This document shows, piece by piece, positions 19,452 to 27,743 of a stretch of 64,000 bases of DNA. The number at the start of each line of letters is the position of its first letter. The first letter of the stretch is position 1. Source of the stretch: Glycomyces sp. NRRL B-16210 (GTDB lineage: Bacteria > Actinomycetota > Actinomycetes > Mycobacteriales > Micromonosporaceae). The notes under the pieces are model-generated. The model did no database searches, had not been told where the DNA came from, and saw only the letters and a program-made list of their open reading frames with translations. The stretch is taken from the NCBI RefSeq assembly GCF_000719515.1, contig NZ_JOGR01000001.1:372001-436000 (forward strand), read 5' to 3'. A program made the translations under genes and the position numbers.

Positions 19452-20394
19452 GATCGCCGTCAAGGCCGTCGCGGTCCTCGCCGCGTTCCTGGTCCTGCCG
19501 CTCGTGGTCGGCCAGACCGAGCACAAGCTCATGGCCCACATGCAAGGACGCCTCGGCCCGATGCACGCCGGGCGCTTCCACGGCTGGGCCCAGCTCATCG
19601 CCGACGGCGTCAAGTTCGCCCAGAAAGAGGACCTCGTCCCCGACGCCGCCGACAAGCCCGTCTTCAAGCTCGCCCCCGCCGTCGCGCTCGTGCCCTACCT
19701 CCTGGTCATCCTCTTCATCCCGCTCGGCCCCGGCGACCTCGTCGGCTCCGGCCTCGACATGGGCCTGTTCATCGTGATCGCCCTCGTCGGCATCGGCGTC
19801 CTCGCCGTCCTCATGGCCGGGTGGTCCTCGGCGAACAAGTACACCCTCCTCGGGGCCCTGCGCGGGGCCGCGCAGCTCATGGCCTACGAACTGCCGCTCG
19901 TGCTCGCGGCCGCCTCGGTCGCCGTCGCCGCCGGGACCCTGAGCCTCACCGGGATCGTCGAGGCCTGGAACCCCTGGTGGCTGCTGTGGCAGGCCCCCGC
20001 CATGTTCGTGTTCTTCACCGCCGGGCTCGCCGAGATCCGCCGGCCCCCGTTCGACGCCCCGATCGCCGACTCCGAACTCGTCTTCGGCTACCTCACCGAG
20101 TACGCCGGGCTGCGCTTCGCGCTGCTGCTCCTGGCCGAGTACGTCGGCATCGTCGTCATCGCCGCCCTCACCGCGGTCCTGTTCCTCGGCGGCTGGAAGG
20201 GCCCGGGACCCGAATCGCTCGGCTGGCTGTGGACGCTGCTCAAGACCGGCGCGCTCGCCGCCGTCGTCATCTGGCTGCGCGTCGCCTGGCCGCGCCTGCG
20301 CGTCGACCAGATCCAGGCCCTGTGCTGGAAGGGCCTCGTCCCGATCGCCCTCGCCCAGCTCGTCCTCACCACCGCCGTGGCCCTCGCGATCTGA
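19441..20394 (+). CDS. nuoH2: NADH-quinone oxidoreductase subunit H, second copy
   Basis: A 317-residue, eight-helix membrane subunit that forms much of the quinone chamber. Recognisable blocks are EHKLMAHMQGRLGPMHAGRF, LADGVKF-type (here IADGVKFAQKEDLVP), AYELPLVLA, AEIRRPPFDAP and ELVFGYLTEYAGLRFALL. Charged residues of the E-channel are retained. It ends the second cluster; a hairpin follows and the next gene is convergent. No nuoD, nuoI or antiporter subunits accompany it. Confidence 0.93.
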   Translation: MALEIAVKAVAVLAAFLVLPLVVGQTEHKLMAHMQGRLGPMHAGRFHGWAQLIADGVKFAQKEDLVPDAADKPVFKLAPAVALVPYLLVILFIPLGPGDLVGSGLDMGLFIVIALVGIGVLAVLMAGWSSANKYTLLGALRGAAQLMAYELPLVLAAASVAVAAGTLSLTGIVEAWNPWWLLWQAPAMFVFFTAGLAEIRRPPFDAPIADSELVFGYLTEYAGLRFALLLLAEYVGIVVIAALTAVLFLGGWKGPGPESLGWLWTLLKTGALAAVVIWLRVAWPRLRVDQIQALCWKGLVPIALAQLVLTTAVALAI

Positions 20395-20411
20395 ACCCGG
20401 GCACGACGACG

Positions 20412-20440
20412 ACCGGCGCCCGGCACGGCCGGACGCCGGT
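20412..20440. terminator. Bidirectional terminator between nuoH2 and ruc
   Basis: A hairpin of 7 bp, one C/A mismatch and 5 bp with an ACG loop lies between two convergent stop codons. Confidence 0.7.
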
Positions 20441-20463
20441 GGCGATGAAGAAAGAGGAGCGGC

Positions 20464-20793
20464 TCAGGCGGCCTTCGCGGCGGCCGGCTTCGACTCGGAC
20501 TTCGCGGGCTTGGACTCGGACTTCGGCTTCGCGTCCGACTTGCCCTCGGACTTCTCGGCCGGCTTCGCGCCGTTCTTGGAGCCGTTCGAACCGAGCGAGC
20601 TCGAATCGGTGGACCGCGAGTCGGTGCGGTAGAAACCGCTGCCCTTGAAGGTGACGCCGACGTTCCCGAAGACCTTGCGCAGCGCCCCGGCCGCCTCGCA
20701 GCTCGGGCAGTCGGTCAAGCGGGCTTCGGAGAACGACTGGTGCTTGTCGAACTCGTAACCGCACTCCTTGCAGCGGTATTCGTAGACGGGCAC
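20464..20793 (-). CDS. ruc: FmdB-family zinc-ribbon protein, likely redox-regulated chaperone Ruc
   Basis: A 109-residue protein: an N-terminal zinc ribbon with two CxxC pairs (CKECGYEF and CPSCEAAG), then a disordered Lys/Ser/Ala-rich tail from about residue 60. Mycobacterium tuberculosis Rv0991c (Ruc), a zinc-ribbon chaperone that becomes active on oxidation, has the same layout. It also sits beside the same 5-formyl-THF cyclo-ligase gene (Rv0992c). I therefore call this the Ruc orthologue; the match is by layout and synteny, not alignment. GGAGG precedes the GTG start. A CIRCE-like operator lies 39 nt upstream, which points to HrcA heat-shock control. Confidence 0.82.
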   Translation of the reverse strand: MPVYEYRCKECGYEFDKHQSFSEARLTDCPSCEAAGALRKVFGNVGVTFKGSGFYRTDSRSTDSSSLGSNGSKNGAKPAEKSEGKSDAKPKSESKPAKSESKPAAAKAA

Positions 20794-20831
20794 GTCCTAC
20801 CTCCAGCACTCAACAAAGATCCCGATCGACA

Positions 20832-20858
20832 TTAGCAGTCAACGACGAGGAGTGCTAA
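20832..20858. promoter_or_regulatory. CIRCE element (HrcA operator) upstream of ruc
   Basis: The layout is TTAGCAGTC-N9-GAGTGCTAA, matching the CIRCE consensus TTAGCACTC-N9-GAGTGCTAA at 17 of 18 arm positions with the canonical 9-nt spacer. Read toward ruc, TTGACT of a possible -35 box lies inside it, so bound HrcA would block transcription. Confidence 0.85.
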
Positions 20859-20896
20859 TCCCATCCGCCCGGCTCACACTCGCCGCGTGAGCCCGC

Positions 20897-21529
20897 TCAC
20901 CGCAGCGACACGAAACCCCTCGACGGGGTGATCACGCCGGTGACCGGACGGTCGTGCGGCTCGGCCGGGACCGCGACCCCGAACTCCTCGTCGCGCAGCA
21001 GCGCGACCACCGGCACCTCCGGCCCGACCCGCGCCAGCGCCCGATCGTACGAGCCCCCGCCGCGTCCCAACCGCATCCCGTCATGCGAGACGGCGAGGCC
21101 CGGGACGATCACCGCCGCGACCGAACCGACCGCCTCGGGGCCGAGCACGCCGCCTCCCGAACCCGCCGCCGAAGCCTCCGGGCCCACCGGATCGGGTGAA
21201 CCGCCCGCGGAACCCCCGTTCGAGTGGTCCCCTTGCGGCTCAGGCACTCCCACCGGCGCCCAAGCGAGGTCCTTGTCCGGCAACAGCACTGGGACCAGCA
21301 CCTTGTAGACCACCGTGAGCCGTTCGGGCAGTTCGGGTTCGAGCGCCGCGCCCGGTTCGGACCCGAACGGCCGGTAGGCGGCGACCGCCGCGCCCTCCTC
21401 GACCGACTCGATCAGGAAGGCCCGCAAGGCCTTCCAGGTCTCCAGGTCGGCCCGGCCCCGCTCGGCCCCGGGCGTCGCGGTGCGCGCGGCCAGCAACCGG
21501 CGCCGTGTCTGCGGCTTCGCCTCCTGCAT
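20897..21529 (-). CDS. 5-formyltetrahydrofolate cyclo-ligase
   Basis: A 210-residue enzyme that converts 5-formyl-THF to 5,10-methenyl-THF with ATP. The C-terminal signature MRLGRGGGSYDRALARVG is clear, and AAYRPFGSEPG resembles the folate-binding segment. A Gly/Ser/Pro-rich insertion of about 40 residues (roughly 97-135) interrupts the middle of the domain and is unlikely to be structured. AGGAAGGGAAA precedes the ATG. It lies next to ruc and galU as in mycobacteria. Confidence 0.9.
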   Translation of the reverse strand: MQEAKPQTRRRLLAARTATPGAERGRADLETWKALRAFLIESVEEGAAVAAYRPFGSEPGAALEPELPERLTVVYKVLVPVLLPDKDLAWAPVGVPEPQGDHSNGGSAGGSPDPVGPEASAAGSGGGVLGPEAVGSVAAVIVPGLAVSHDGMRLGRGGGSYDRALARVGPEVPVVALLRDEEFGVAVPAEPHDRPVTGVITPSRGFVSLR

Positions 21530-21687
21530 CGCATTTCCCTTCCTCGTCGTCGTTTACCTGGGAGGATTCCACCGAACAGCCGACCTTGAACATGCAACCG
21601 GCCAGACCGTGGGAAAACCTCATGCCGAGTCGTGTCCGGTCGGTTGCTCTAGGTAGTCTTCTAAGCAGTGAACTTGAGGGGGCTTCG

Positions 21688-23751
21688 GTGTCGCTGCGCT
21701 CACGGCTCACCACGGCGTTCCTCGTGGTGGTGCTCGGGCCGGTCCTGGTGGGGGCCGTGTTCGTCGCTGCCGTCATGTCCCATCTGGCGGACTCGCGCGG
21801 CGAGGCGCTGGCGAACTCGGCGGTCACGATGGTCGATTCGACCCTCGGCACGATCTGCGAGCGCATCCAGGCCTCGGCCGCGGCGGTCGCGCTCAATTAC
21901 AGCAGCGGCGGCCGGCGGACCGCCGTCGAGATGGCCCAGCTCGTGGTCAACCGCTCGGTCGTCGACGGCGTCGTGTTCACCAGCCTCGACGAGGCCGGGA
22001 CCGACCCGGGCACCGACATCGGCGCCGAGGCCCCGCAGGGCGCGTGGGTCGACTGCGGCGAGTCCGCCGCCTACGCCGGGGCCGGCCCGATCGTCGCGCT
22101 CGGCGCGCAGGTCGAGGTCCAGGGCACCGACGGGTCGACCGCCGTGTTCAGCGCCTTCCGGATCGTCGACCGGGAGTTCCTCGACCGCCTCGCGCTGGTC
22201 GCCGACGCCGACCTGATCCTCCGCGACGACCGGGAGCGGCCCCTGTCGGCGGGCGGCGACGACGTCGGACGCTGGGAGTACACCGACGCGTTCCTGCCGC
22301 TGAGCATCGGCACCGTCGCCACCGACGTCACCCCCATGTACTGGACCCTCGCCGCGATGGTGACCGCCTCGACGGTCCTGGCGATGGGCCTGGCCTCGTG
22401 GCTGGCGCGCTCGACCACGCGCCCGCTCGCGGAGCTGTCGGCCGCCGCCGAGCGCGTCAGCGAGGGGGACCTGGACGTGCGGGTGCCCGTCCACGGCCGC
22501 GACGAGGTCGCGCACCTGGCGCTCTCGTTCAACCAGATGACGGCCCAGACGCAGTCGTACGTGCAGGCGCTCACCTCCTCGCGCGACCAGATGCGCGGCC
22601 AGCTCGGGCGCCTGGGACAGACCCTGACGGCCACGCTCGACCTCGACCGGATCCTGGAGGTCATCCTCGACACGGCCATGGTCACCGCCGGGGCCGAGGC
22701 CGGCGCGATCCTCCTGGTCGACGTGGACGACACCGACCAGCTGCGCCAGCGGGCCGGCGAGGGCGACCTGGGGATCGACCAGCCCGCGTCCATCCGCATC
22801 GGCGAGGGCATCCTCGGCTCGATCGCCGAGAGCGGCGTCCCGGCCCACGGCCGGATCGTCGACGGCCGCTTCGGCGACCGGCGCCGCGCCGCCACCGAGC
22901 CGGACGCCGGCACGATCGTCGCCGTCCCGTTCAACGGCCGCCAGCCCGTCGACCAGGAGCGCACTTACAGCCGCCAGCCGGTCGAGCAGGACCGCGCCCG
23001 CACCGCCCTCGACCAGGGTTCCGGCTCGCGCCGGGCCGATCCCGAACCGGACGCCGCCCGCGCGCCGAACGACGCGGACTACGGAGAGCCGCGCACCGGC
23101 GGCGGGGTCCTCGGCGTGCTCGTGGTCTACAACCGCGTCGCGGGGGAGGACTTCGAGCCCGGCGACGTGGACTCGCTGCGCACCTTCGCCGGGCAGGCCG
23201 CCGTCGCGGTCGAGAACGTGCTGCTGCACCGCCAGGCCCAGCGCCTGAGCCTCACCGACCCGCTCACGGGCTTGTGGAACTACCGGTTCATGCAGACTTC
23301 CCTGCGCCGCGAGGCCGAGCGGACCCGCCGCTACCAGCGGCCCTCGGCGCTGCTGGCGATCGACCTCGACCGGTTCAAGATCGTCAACGACACCTACGGG
23401 CACCCCGTCGGCGACCAGGTCCTCGTCGAGCTGGCCCGGCGCATCACCGGGCAGATCCGCGAAGTCGACCTCGCCTTCCGCCACGGCGGCGAGGAGTTCA
23501 TGGTGATGCTGCCGGAGACCGACGCGGTCGGCGCCGAGGTCGTGGCCGAGCGGCTCGGCCGGGCGGTCGCCGCCCGGCCCTTCAAGGTCAACGACGCGAC
23601 CGGCGGGCGCGAGCTGCGCATCAGCGTCTCGATCGGCATCGCCGTCCTCGGCGAGCACGCCGACACCGCCACCGCCGTCCTCGCCGCCGCCGACGAGGCC
23701 CTCTACGCCGCGAAGGCCGCCGGGCGCGGGACCTGGCGCGTCGCGGTCTGA
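21688..23751 (+). CDS. Membrane diguanylate cyclase (HAMP-GAF-GGDEF)
   Basis: A 687-residue c-di-GMP synthase. The GTG at 21688 has AGGGGG 5 nt upstream; the longer frame runs back into the folate gene region. Order: membrane helix 1 (about 8-30), extracellular sensor (31-210), helix 2 (about 217-240), HAMP (about 240-292), a GAF-like domain (about 320-525) interrupted by a disordered Arg/Asp/Gln-rich insert, and GGDEF (about 530-685). The active loop GGEEF is at about residue 600. The inhibitory site REVD lies five residues before it, so product feedback is expected. The extracellular domain suggests an outside signal. No EAL domain is fused. Confidence 0.93.
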   Translation: MSLRSRLTTAFLVVVLGPVLVGAVFVAAVMSHLADSRGEALANSAVTMVDSTLGTICERIQASAAAVALNYSSGGRRTAVEMAQLVVNRSVVDGVVFTSLDEAGTDPGTDIGAEAPQGAWVDCGESAAYAGAGPIVALGAQVEVQGTDGSTAVFSAFRIVDREFLDRLALVADADLILRDDRERPLSAGGDDVGRWEYTDAFLPLSIGTVATDVTPMYWTLAAMVTASTVLAMGLASWLARSTTRPLAELSAAAERVSEGDLDVRVPVHGRDEVAHLALSFNQMTAQTQSYVQALTSSRDQMRGQLGRLGQTLTATLDLDRILEVILDTAMVTAGAEAGAILLVDVDDTDQLRQRAGEGDLGIDQPASIRIGEGILGSIAESGVPAHGRIVDGRFGDRRRAATEPDAGTIVAVPFNGRQPVDQERTYSRQPVEQDRARTALDQGSGSRRADPEPDAARAPNDADYGEPRTGGGVLGVLVVYNRVAGEDFEPGDVDSLRTFAGQAAVAVENVLLHRQAQRLSLTDPLTGLWNYRFMQTSLRREAERTRRYQRPSALLAIDLDRFKIVNDTYGHPVGDQVLVELARRITGQIREVDLAFRHGGEEFMVMLPETDAVGAEVVAERLGRAVAARPFKVNDATGGRELRISVSIGIAVLGEHADTATAVLAAADEALYAAKAAGRGTWRVAV

Positions 23752-23865
23752 GACCGCCCGTCAGCACTACAGGCCCCGCCTCGCGGCCCGCGCGTACTGC
23801 CCGATACGTGAACGTTCACCCGATGTTCGGCAGGGTGGCCGACATCTGACGGAGCGTGTGCACGA

Positions 23866-23871
23866 TACCCT
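23866..23871 (+). promoter_or_regulatory. Leaderless -10 box of galU
   Basis: TACCCT is followed by 6 nt and the galU ATG, consistent with a leaderless transcript separate from the upstream cyclase. Confidence 0.5.
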
Positions 23872-23877
23872 CGCCGT

Positions 23878-24768
23878 ATGTCTGCAACCTCGCCTCGCGC
23901 CACGAAAGCCGTCATCCCCGCGGCCGGATTCGCCACCCGCTTCCTCCCGGTCACCAAGGCCATCCCCAAGGAACTGCTGCCCATCGTGGACAAGCCGGTC
24001 CTCCAGTACATCGCCGAAGAGGCCGCCGCCGCCGGCGCCGACGACATCACCCTGGTCACCGCGCCCGGCAAGGACGCGATGATCGACTACTTCGACGCCC
24101 GCGCCGACCTCGACAACGCCCTCCGCGCCAAAGGCAAGGACGCGATGCTCGCCAAGGTCAAGGCCCCCGAGTCCATCGGCGAGCTCACCGCGATCCGCCA
24201 AGGCGGCGCCAAGGGCCTGGGCCACGCCGTCGGCCGCGCCGCCTCCCACGTCGGCGACGAGCCCTTCGCGGTCCTCCTCGGCGACGAGTTCTACCCGCTC
24301 GAAGACCGCCTCCTGCCGCGCATGATCGACCTCCAGGCCGAGACCGGCGGCATCGTCCTCGCCCTCATCGAGGTCCCCGACGACCAGGTCTCGCGCTACG
24401 GCGTCGCCGCCGTCCAGGCCACCGACGACCCCGACGTCGTCGAGGTGACCGGTCTGGTCGAGAAGCCCGCCGTCGAGGACGCGCCGTCCAATCTGATCCT
24501 CATCGGACGCTACGTCCTGCCCGGTTCCATCTTCCCCGTCCTGGAGGCCACCGGCCCCGGCTCCGGCGGCGAGATCCAACTCACCGACGCCATGGACACC
24601 ATGCGCGCCAAGGGAACCCCCGTCCACGCCGTGGTCTACCGGGGCCGCCGCTTCGACACCGGCGAGCCCGTCGCCTACCTCCAGACCCTGGTGGAACTCG
24701 CCAGCGAGCGCGACGACTTGCCCGGCTTCAACGCCTGGCTGCGCGCATTCAGTGCGACACTTGACTGA
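23878..24768 (+). CDS. galU: UTP-glucose-1-phosphate uridylyltransferase
   Basis: Makes UDP-glucose from UTP and glucose-1-phosphate for cell-wall and storage polysaccharides; 296 aa, the family's usual length. The nucleotide-binding start AAGFATRFLPVTKAIPKELL, the LLGDEFYPLED metal site and VTGLVEKPAVEDAPSN are present. RFDTGEPVAYLQ closes the domain. Gene order galU-moeA-rimJ is that of mycobacteria. The predicted leaderless promoter makes galU the first gene of this run. Confidence 0.94.
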   Translation: MSATSPRATKAVIPAAGFATRFLPVTKAIPKELLPIVDKPVLQYIAEEAAAAGADDITLVTAPGKDAMIDYFDARADLDNALRAKGKDAMLAKVKAPESIGELTAIRQGGAKGLGHAVGRAASHVGDEPFAVLLGDEFYPLEDRLLPRMIDLQAETGGIVLALIEVPDDQVSRYGVAAVQATDDPDVVEVTGLVEKPAVEDAPSNLILIGRYVLPGSIFPVLEATGPGSGGEIQLTDAMDTMRAKGTPVHAVVYRGRRFDTGEPVAYLQTLVELASERDDLPGFNAWLRAFSATLD

Positions 24769-24823
24769 GCCCGCGGCCGCGAGGCGGCGCCACAGGAGAA
24801 ACTGACCGACGGGGGGAAGCGCA

Positions 24824-26062
24824 GTGACGGGGACCGGTGAGGCGACGCCATTGGCCGACTTCCTGTCGAAGGCATTGGCCCTGGTCCGACCCCTGCCCCC
24901 GGTCGACATCGACATGACCCAGTCGACCGGCGCGGTCCTGGCCGAGAACGCGGTCAACCCCGGCCCGCTCCCGGCCTTCGACTACGCCGCCATCGACGGC
25001 TACGCGTGCGCCGCCGACGACATCGGCGGCGCCAGCGCCGAGCGCGGCGTCGGCCTCAAGGTGCTCGGCGACCTCTCCGCCTCCTCATGGCGCCCCGTGC
25101 GCCTGGTCGCCGGCACCTGCTTCGCCGTCGCCGCCGGCGCGGCGCTCCCGGTCGGCGCCGACATCGTCGTGCCCCTGGCCTGGACCGACGAGGGCATGGC
25201 CACCGTCGAGGTCCGCCAGGCCCCGCGCCGCGGGCACGGCGTGCGCCGCGCCGGGTCCGAGCGGCCCGCCGGCGAGATCCTCGCCCACGAGGGCCGCCGC
25301 GTCACCCCCCAGCTCGTGGGCCTCCTCGCCGGCGCCGGCATCGCCGACGTCGTCGTCCGCCCGACCCCCCGCGTGGTCGTCATCGCCACCGGCGACGAAC
25401 TGGTCGACACCGGCCGGCCCTCGCAGCCCGGCCAGCTCATCGACGTCAACTCCCACCTCGTCACCGCCGCCGCCTCCGAGGCCGGCGCCCACGCCTACCG
25501 CGTCGGCATCTGCGACGACGAGCCCGACGCGCTCCGCTCGGTCCTCGACGACCAGATCCTGCGCGCCGACCTCGTCATCACCACCGGCGGCACCGGCACC
25601 GGCCCCGGCGACATGGTCCGGCGCACCTTCTCGCGCGACGGCGCGGTCGACTTCGCGCCCATAGCCGTCTACCTCTGCGAGACCATGGGCTTCGGCACCA
25701 TCGGCCCCGAAGAGGTCCCCGTCGTGTGCCTGCCCGGCGACCCCGTGGCCGCCACCATCGCCTTCGAGGTGATCGCCCGGCCGCTCATACAGCGCCTCGC
25801 CGGCGCCGAACCGGTTTTCCGGCCCAGCGTGCGCGCCAACCTGACCGAGCCCGTATCCTCACCGAGCGGGCTGCGGGAGTTCCGACCCGTCCGCGTCGCC
25901 GAGCGGCGCGGCGGCGGCTACACCGTCGCCCCGCTGGGTTCGGTGTCCTACACGCTCTCCGGCCTCGCCGAAGCGACCGGTCTGATGACCGTCGGCGAGA
26001 ACGCGACCCGGGTGCCCGCCGGGTCGACGGTGGACGTGCTGCTCCTGGATCGGAACCGATGA
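24824..26062 (+). CDS. moeA: Molybdopterin molybdenumtransferase
   Basis: A 412-residue MoeA that inserts molybdate into adenylylated molybdopterin in the cytoplasm. Domain landmarks are FDYAAIDGYA, the MoCF/MogA-like domain with VVVIATGDELVDTGRPSQPGQLIDVN and VITTGGTGTGPGDMV, and PVVCLPGDPVAATIAFE. GTG at 24824 has GGGGGAAG 4 nt upstream. Its stop overlaps the first of two mini-ORFs that lead into rimJ. Confidence 0.93.
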   Translation: MTGTGEATPLADFLSKALALVRPLPPVDIDMTQSTGAVLAENAVNPGPLPAFDYAAIDGYACAADDIGGASAERGVGLKVLGDLSASSWRPVRLVAGTCFAVAAGAALPVGADIVVPLAWTDEGMATVEVRQAPRRGHGVRRAGSERPAGEILAHEGRRVTPQLVGLLAGAGIADVVVRPTPRVVVIATGDELVDTGRPSQPGQLIDVNSHLVTAAASEAGAHAYRVGICDDEPDALRSVLDDQILRADLVITTGGTGTGPGDMVRRTFSRDGAVDFAPIAVYLCETMGFGTIGPEEVPVVCLPGDPVAATIAFEVIARPLIQRLAGAEPVFRPSVRANLTEPVSSPSGLREFRPVRVAERRGGGYTVAPLGSVSYTLSGLAEATGLMTVGENATRVPAGSTVDVLLLDRNR

Positions 26063-26100
26063 CCTCTCCCATAGACCCGCAGGCGGACGACCCCCGATGA
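26059..26100 (+). CDS. 13-residue relay mini-ORF 1
   Basis: Encodes MTSPIDPQADDPR. The ATG overlaps the moeA stop (ATGA), and its own stop overlaps the next mini-ORF the same way. The peptide has no recognisable motif; a role in passing ribosomes from moeA toward rimJ by stop-restart is inferred from the geometry alone. Confidence 0.4.
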   Translation: MTSPIDPQADDPR

Positions 26101-26138
26101 CCGTCCACCACGAACACCGGCTGGACCGAGACCGATGA
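26097..26138 (+). CDS. 13-residue relay mini-ORF 2
   Basis: Encodes MTVHHEHRLDRDR, also 42 nt long. Its ATG overlaps mini-ORF 1 and its TGA overlaps the rimJ ATG. The octamer CGATGACC occurs at all three junctions, 38 nt apart. Expression is unproven; the regular overlap is the evidence. Confidence 0.4.
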   Translation: MTVHHEHRLDRDR

Positions 26139-26764
26139 CCCTTTCCAACCCCGGATGGCCGGTGCACCTCGACCACGGCGACGTCAGCGTCAGGCCCTTC
26201 CGACGCTCCGACGCCGGACGCTGGTCGCAGCTGCGCCGCGCCAACGAAGCCTGGCTCGCCCCCTGGGAGCCCGGCACCGGCACCACCTGGCACGAAGCCC
26301 ACTCCCCGGCCGCCTTCCGCGCCATGGTCCGCGGCCTCAAGCGCTCGGTCAAGGACGGCACCAGCTGGCCCCTCGCCGTCTGCTGGAGGCAGCAGCTCGT
26401 CGGCGGCCTCACCGTCGGCAACATCGTGCGCCGCGCCTTCGGCTCGGCGTACGCCGGCTACTGGATCGACCGCGGCCACGCCGGGAAGAACATCACCGCG
26501 ACCGCGCTGGCGATCGTGGTCGACCACGCGCTCACGGTGGGGCGCCTGCACCGCATCGAGGTGAACATCCGCCCCGAGAACGGCCCCTCGAACCGGGTGG
26601 CCGAGAAGCTCGGGCTGCGCCGCGAGGGCCTGCACAAGCGCTACCTGTACATCGACGGCGACTGGCGCGACCACTACGGGTACGCCGTCACCGCCGAGGA
26701 GATCGCCGCCGAGCGGATGATCGACCGCATGGAGCGGCTCCGAAGGGCCGAGGCCGAGCGCTGA
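26135..26764 (+). CDS. rimJ: GNAT acetyltransferase, RimJ/RimL type
   Basis: A 209-residue Gcn5-related N-acetyltransferase of the ribosomal-protein alanine acetyltransferase type. Features are VSVRPFRRSDAGRWSQLR at the start, YAGYWIDRGHAGKNITATAL (acetyl-CoA site region) and IEVNIRPENGPSNRVAEKLG, followed by RYLYIDGDWRDHYGYAVT. It is the orthologue by position of mycobacterial rimJ after moeA. The true substrate may not be ribosomal protein S5. Translation probably depends on the overlapping mini-ORFs, since no clear ribosome site precedes the ATG. Confidence 0.9.
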   Translation: MTLSNPGWPVHLDHGDVSVRPFRRSDAGRWSQLRRANEAWLAPWEPGTGTTWHEAHSPAAFRAMVRGLKRSVKDGTSWPLAVCWRQQLVGGLTVGNIVRRAFGSAYAGYWIDRGHAGKNITATALAIVVDHALTVGRLHRIEVNIRPENGPSNRVAEKLGLRREGLHKRYLYIDGDWRDHYGYAVTAEEIAAERMIDRMERLRRAEAER

Positions 26765-26770
26765 GGGCGG

Positions 26771-27538
26771 TCAGTCCCTGGCCGTCAGGATGATCGGGCC
26801 GTCCTCGGTGACGGCGATGGTGTGCTCCATGTGGGCGCCGCGGGAGCCGTCGGCGCTGCGCAGGGTCCAGCCGTCGGGGTCGTAGCGGATGTCCTCGGTC
26901 GTGTGCAGGAACCACGGCTCGATGGCGATCACCAGGCCCGGCTTGAGCTTCATGCCCCGGCCCGGGCGGCCGTCGTTGGGGATGTGCGGGTCGCCGTGCA
27001 TCGTGCGGCCCACGCCGTGCCCGCCGAACTGGGTGTTCACGCCCAGGCCGTCGCCGCGCGCGACCGTGGCGATGGCGTGGCCGATGTCCCCGACCTTGTT
27101 CCCCGCCTGCGCCGCCGCGATGCCCGCCTCCAGCGCCCGCGTCGTGGTGTCGATGAGCCGCAGGTCCTCGGCCCTGGGCGTGCCGACCACGACCGACAGC
27201 GCCGAGTCGGCCACCCAGCCGTCCATTTCGGCGGCGAAGTCGAAGCTCACCAGGTCCCCGTCGCGCAGTTTGTAGTCGAACGGCAGGCCGTGGAGGACCC
27301 CGTCGTTGACCGAGGTGCACAGCACCTTCCCGAACGGGCTGCCGCCGAAGGACGGGTGGTAGTCCACGTAGCACGAGACCGCCCCGGCCTCCTTGATGCG
27401 GCGGGCGACGAGGTCGTCGAGGTCGAGGAGGTTGACGCCGACGTCGGCGACCTCCGAGAGTTCGGTCAGCGTGGCGGCGACGAAGCGTCCCGCCGGACGC
27501 ATCGCCTCGATCTCGGCGGGGGAGTACAGCTCGATCAT
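26771..27538 (-). CDS. map: Methionine aminopeptidase, type I
   Basis: Removes the initiator methionine from nascent proteins; 255 aa. The dinuclear metal ligands can be picked out: Asp in LVSFDFAAEMDG, Asp in WVADSALS, His in GGHGVGRTMHG, Glu in IAIEPWF and Glu in HMEHTIAV. The start MIELYSPAEIEAMRPAG is a normal type I N-terminus; GAAGGG precedes the ATG, so I discarded the upstream extension. It converges with rimJ, with only 6 nt between stops, and is divergent from purK. Confidence 0.93.
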   Translation of the reverse strand: MIELYSPAEIEAMRPAGRFVAATLTELSEVADVGVNLLDLDDLVARRIKEAGAVSCYVDYHPSFGGSPFGKVLCTSVNDGVLHGLPFDYKLRDGDLVSFDFAAEMDGWVADSALSVVVGTPRAEDLRLIDTTTRALEAGIAAAQAGNKVGDIGHAIATVARGDGLGVNTQFGGHGVGRTMHGDPHIPNDGRPGRGMKLKPGLVIAIEPWFLHTTEDIRYDPDGWTLRSADGSRGAHMEHTIAVTEDGPIILTARD

Positions 27539-27731
27539 GGTGGCCCTTCGGGACTCGGCGTCGGTGCGCTGCGGTGGGTACGCCTCCATCATGGCCGCCC
27601 CGGCCCGCGCCCGCCGCCAGGCCCCGGAAAACTGCGACCGCCCAGACATCCCATCATCCCGTGAGGACCGAGGTCAGAGGGTCCAGATCACGCCGCGTCC
27701 CGAACCCGCGGGCCGGGACCGGGCCCCGGGC

Positions 27732-27737
27732 TAGGCT
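27732..27737 (+). promoter_or_regulatory. Leaderless -10 box of purK
   Basis: TAGGCT is followed by 6 nt and the purK GTG, identical in layout to nuoA2. Confidence 0.55.
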
Positions 27738-27743
27738 CTGGCC

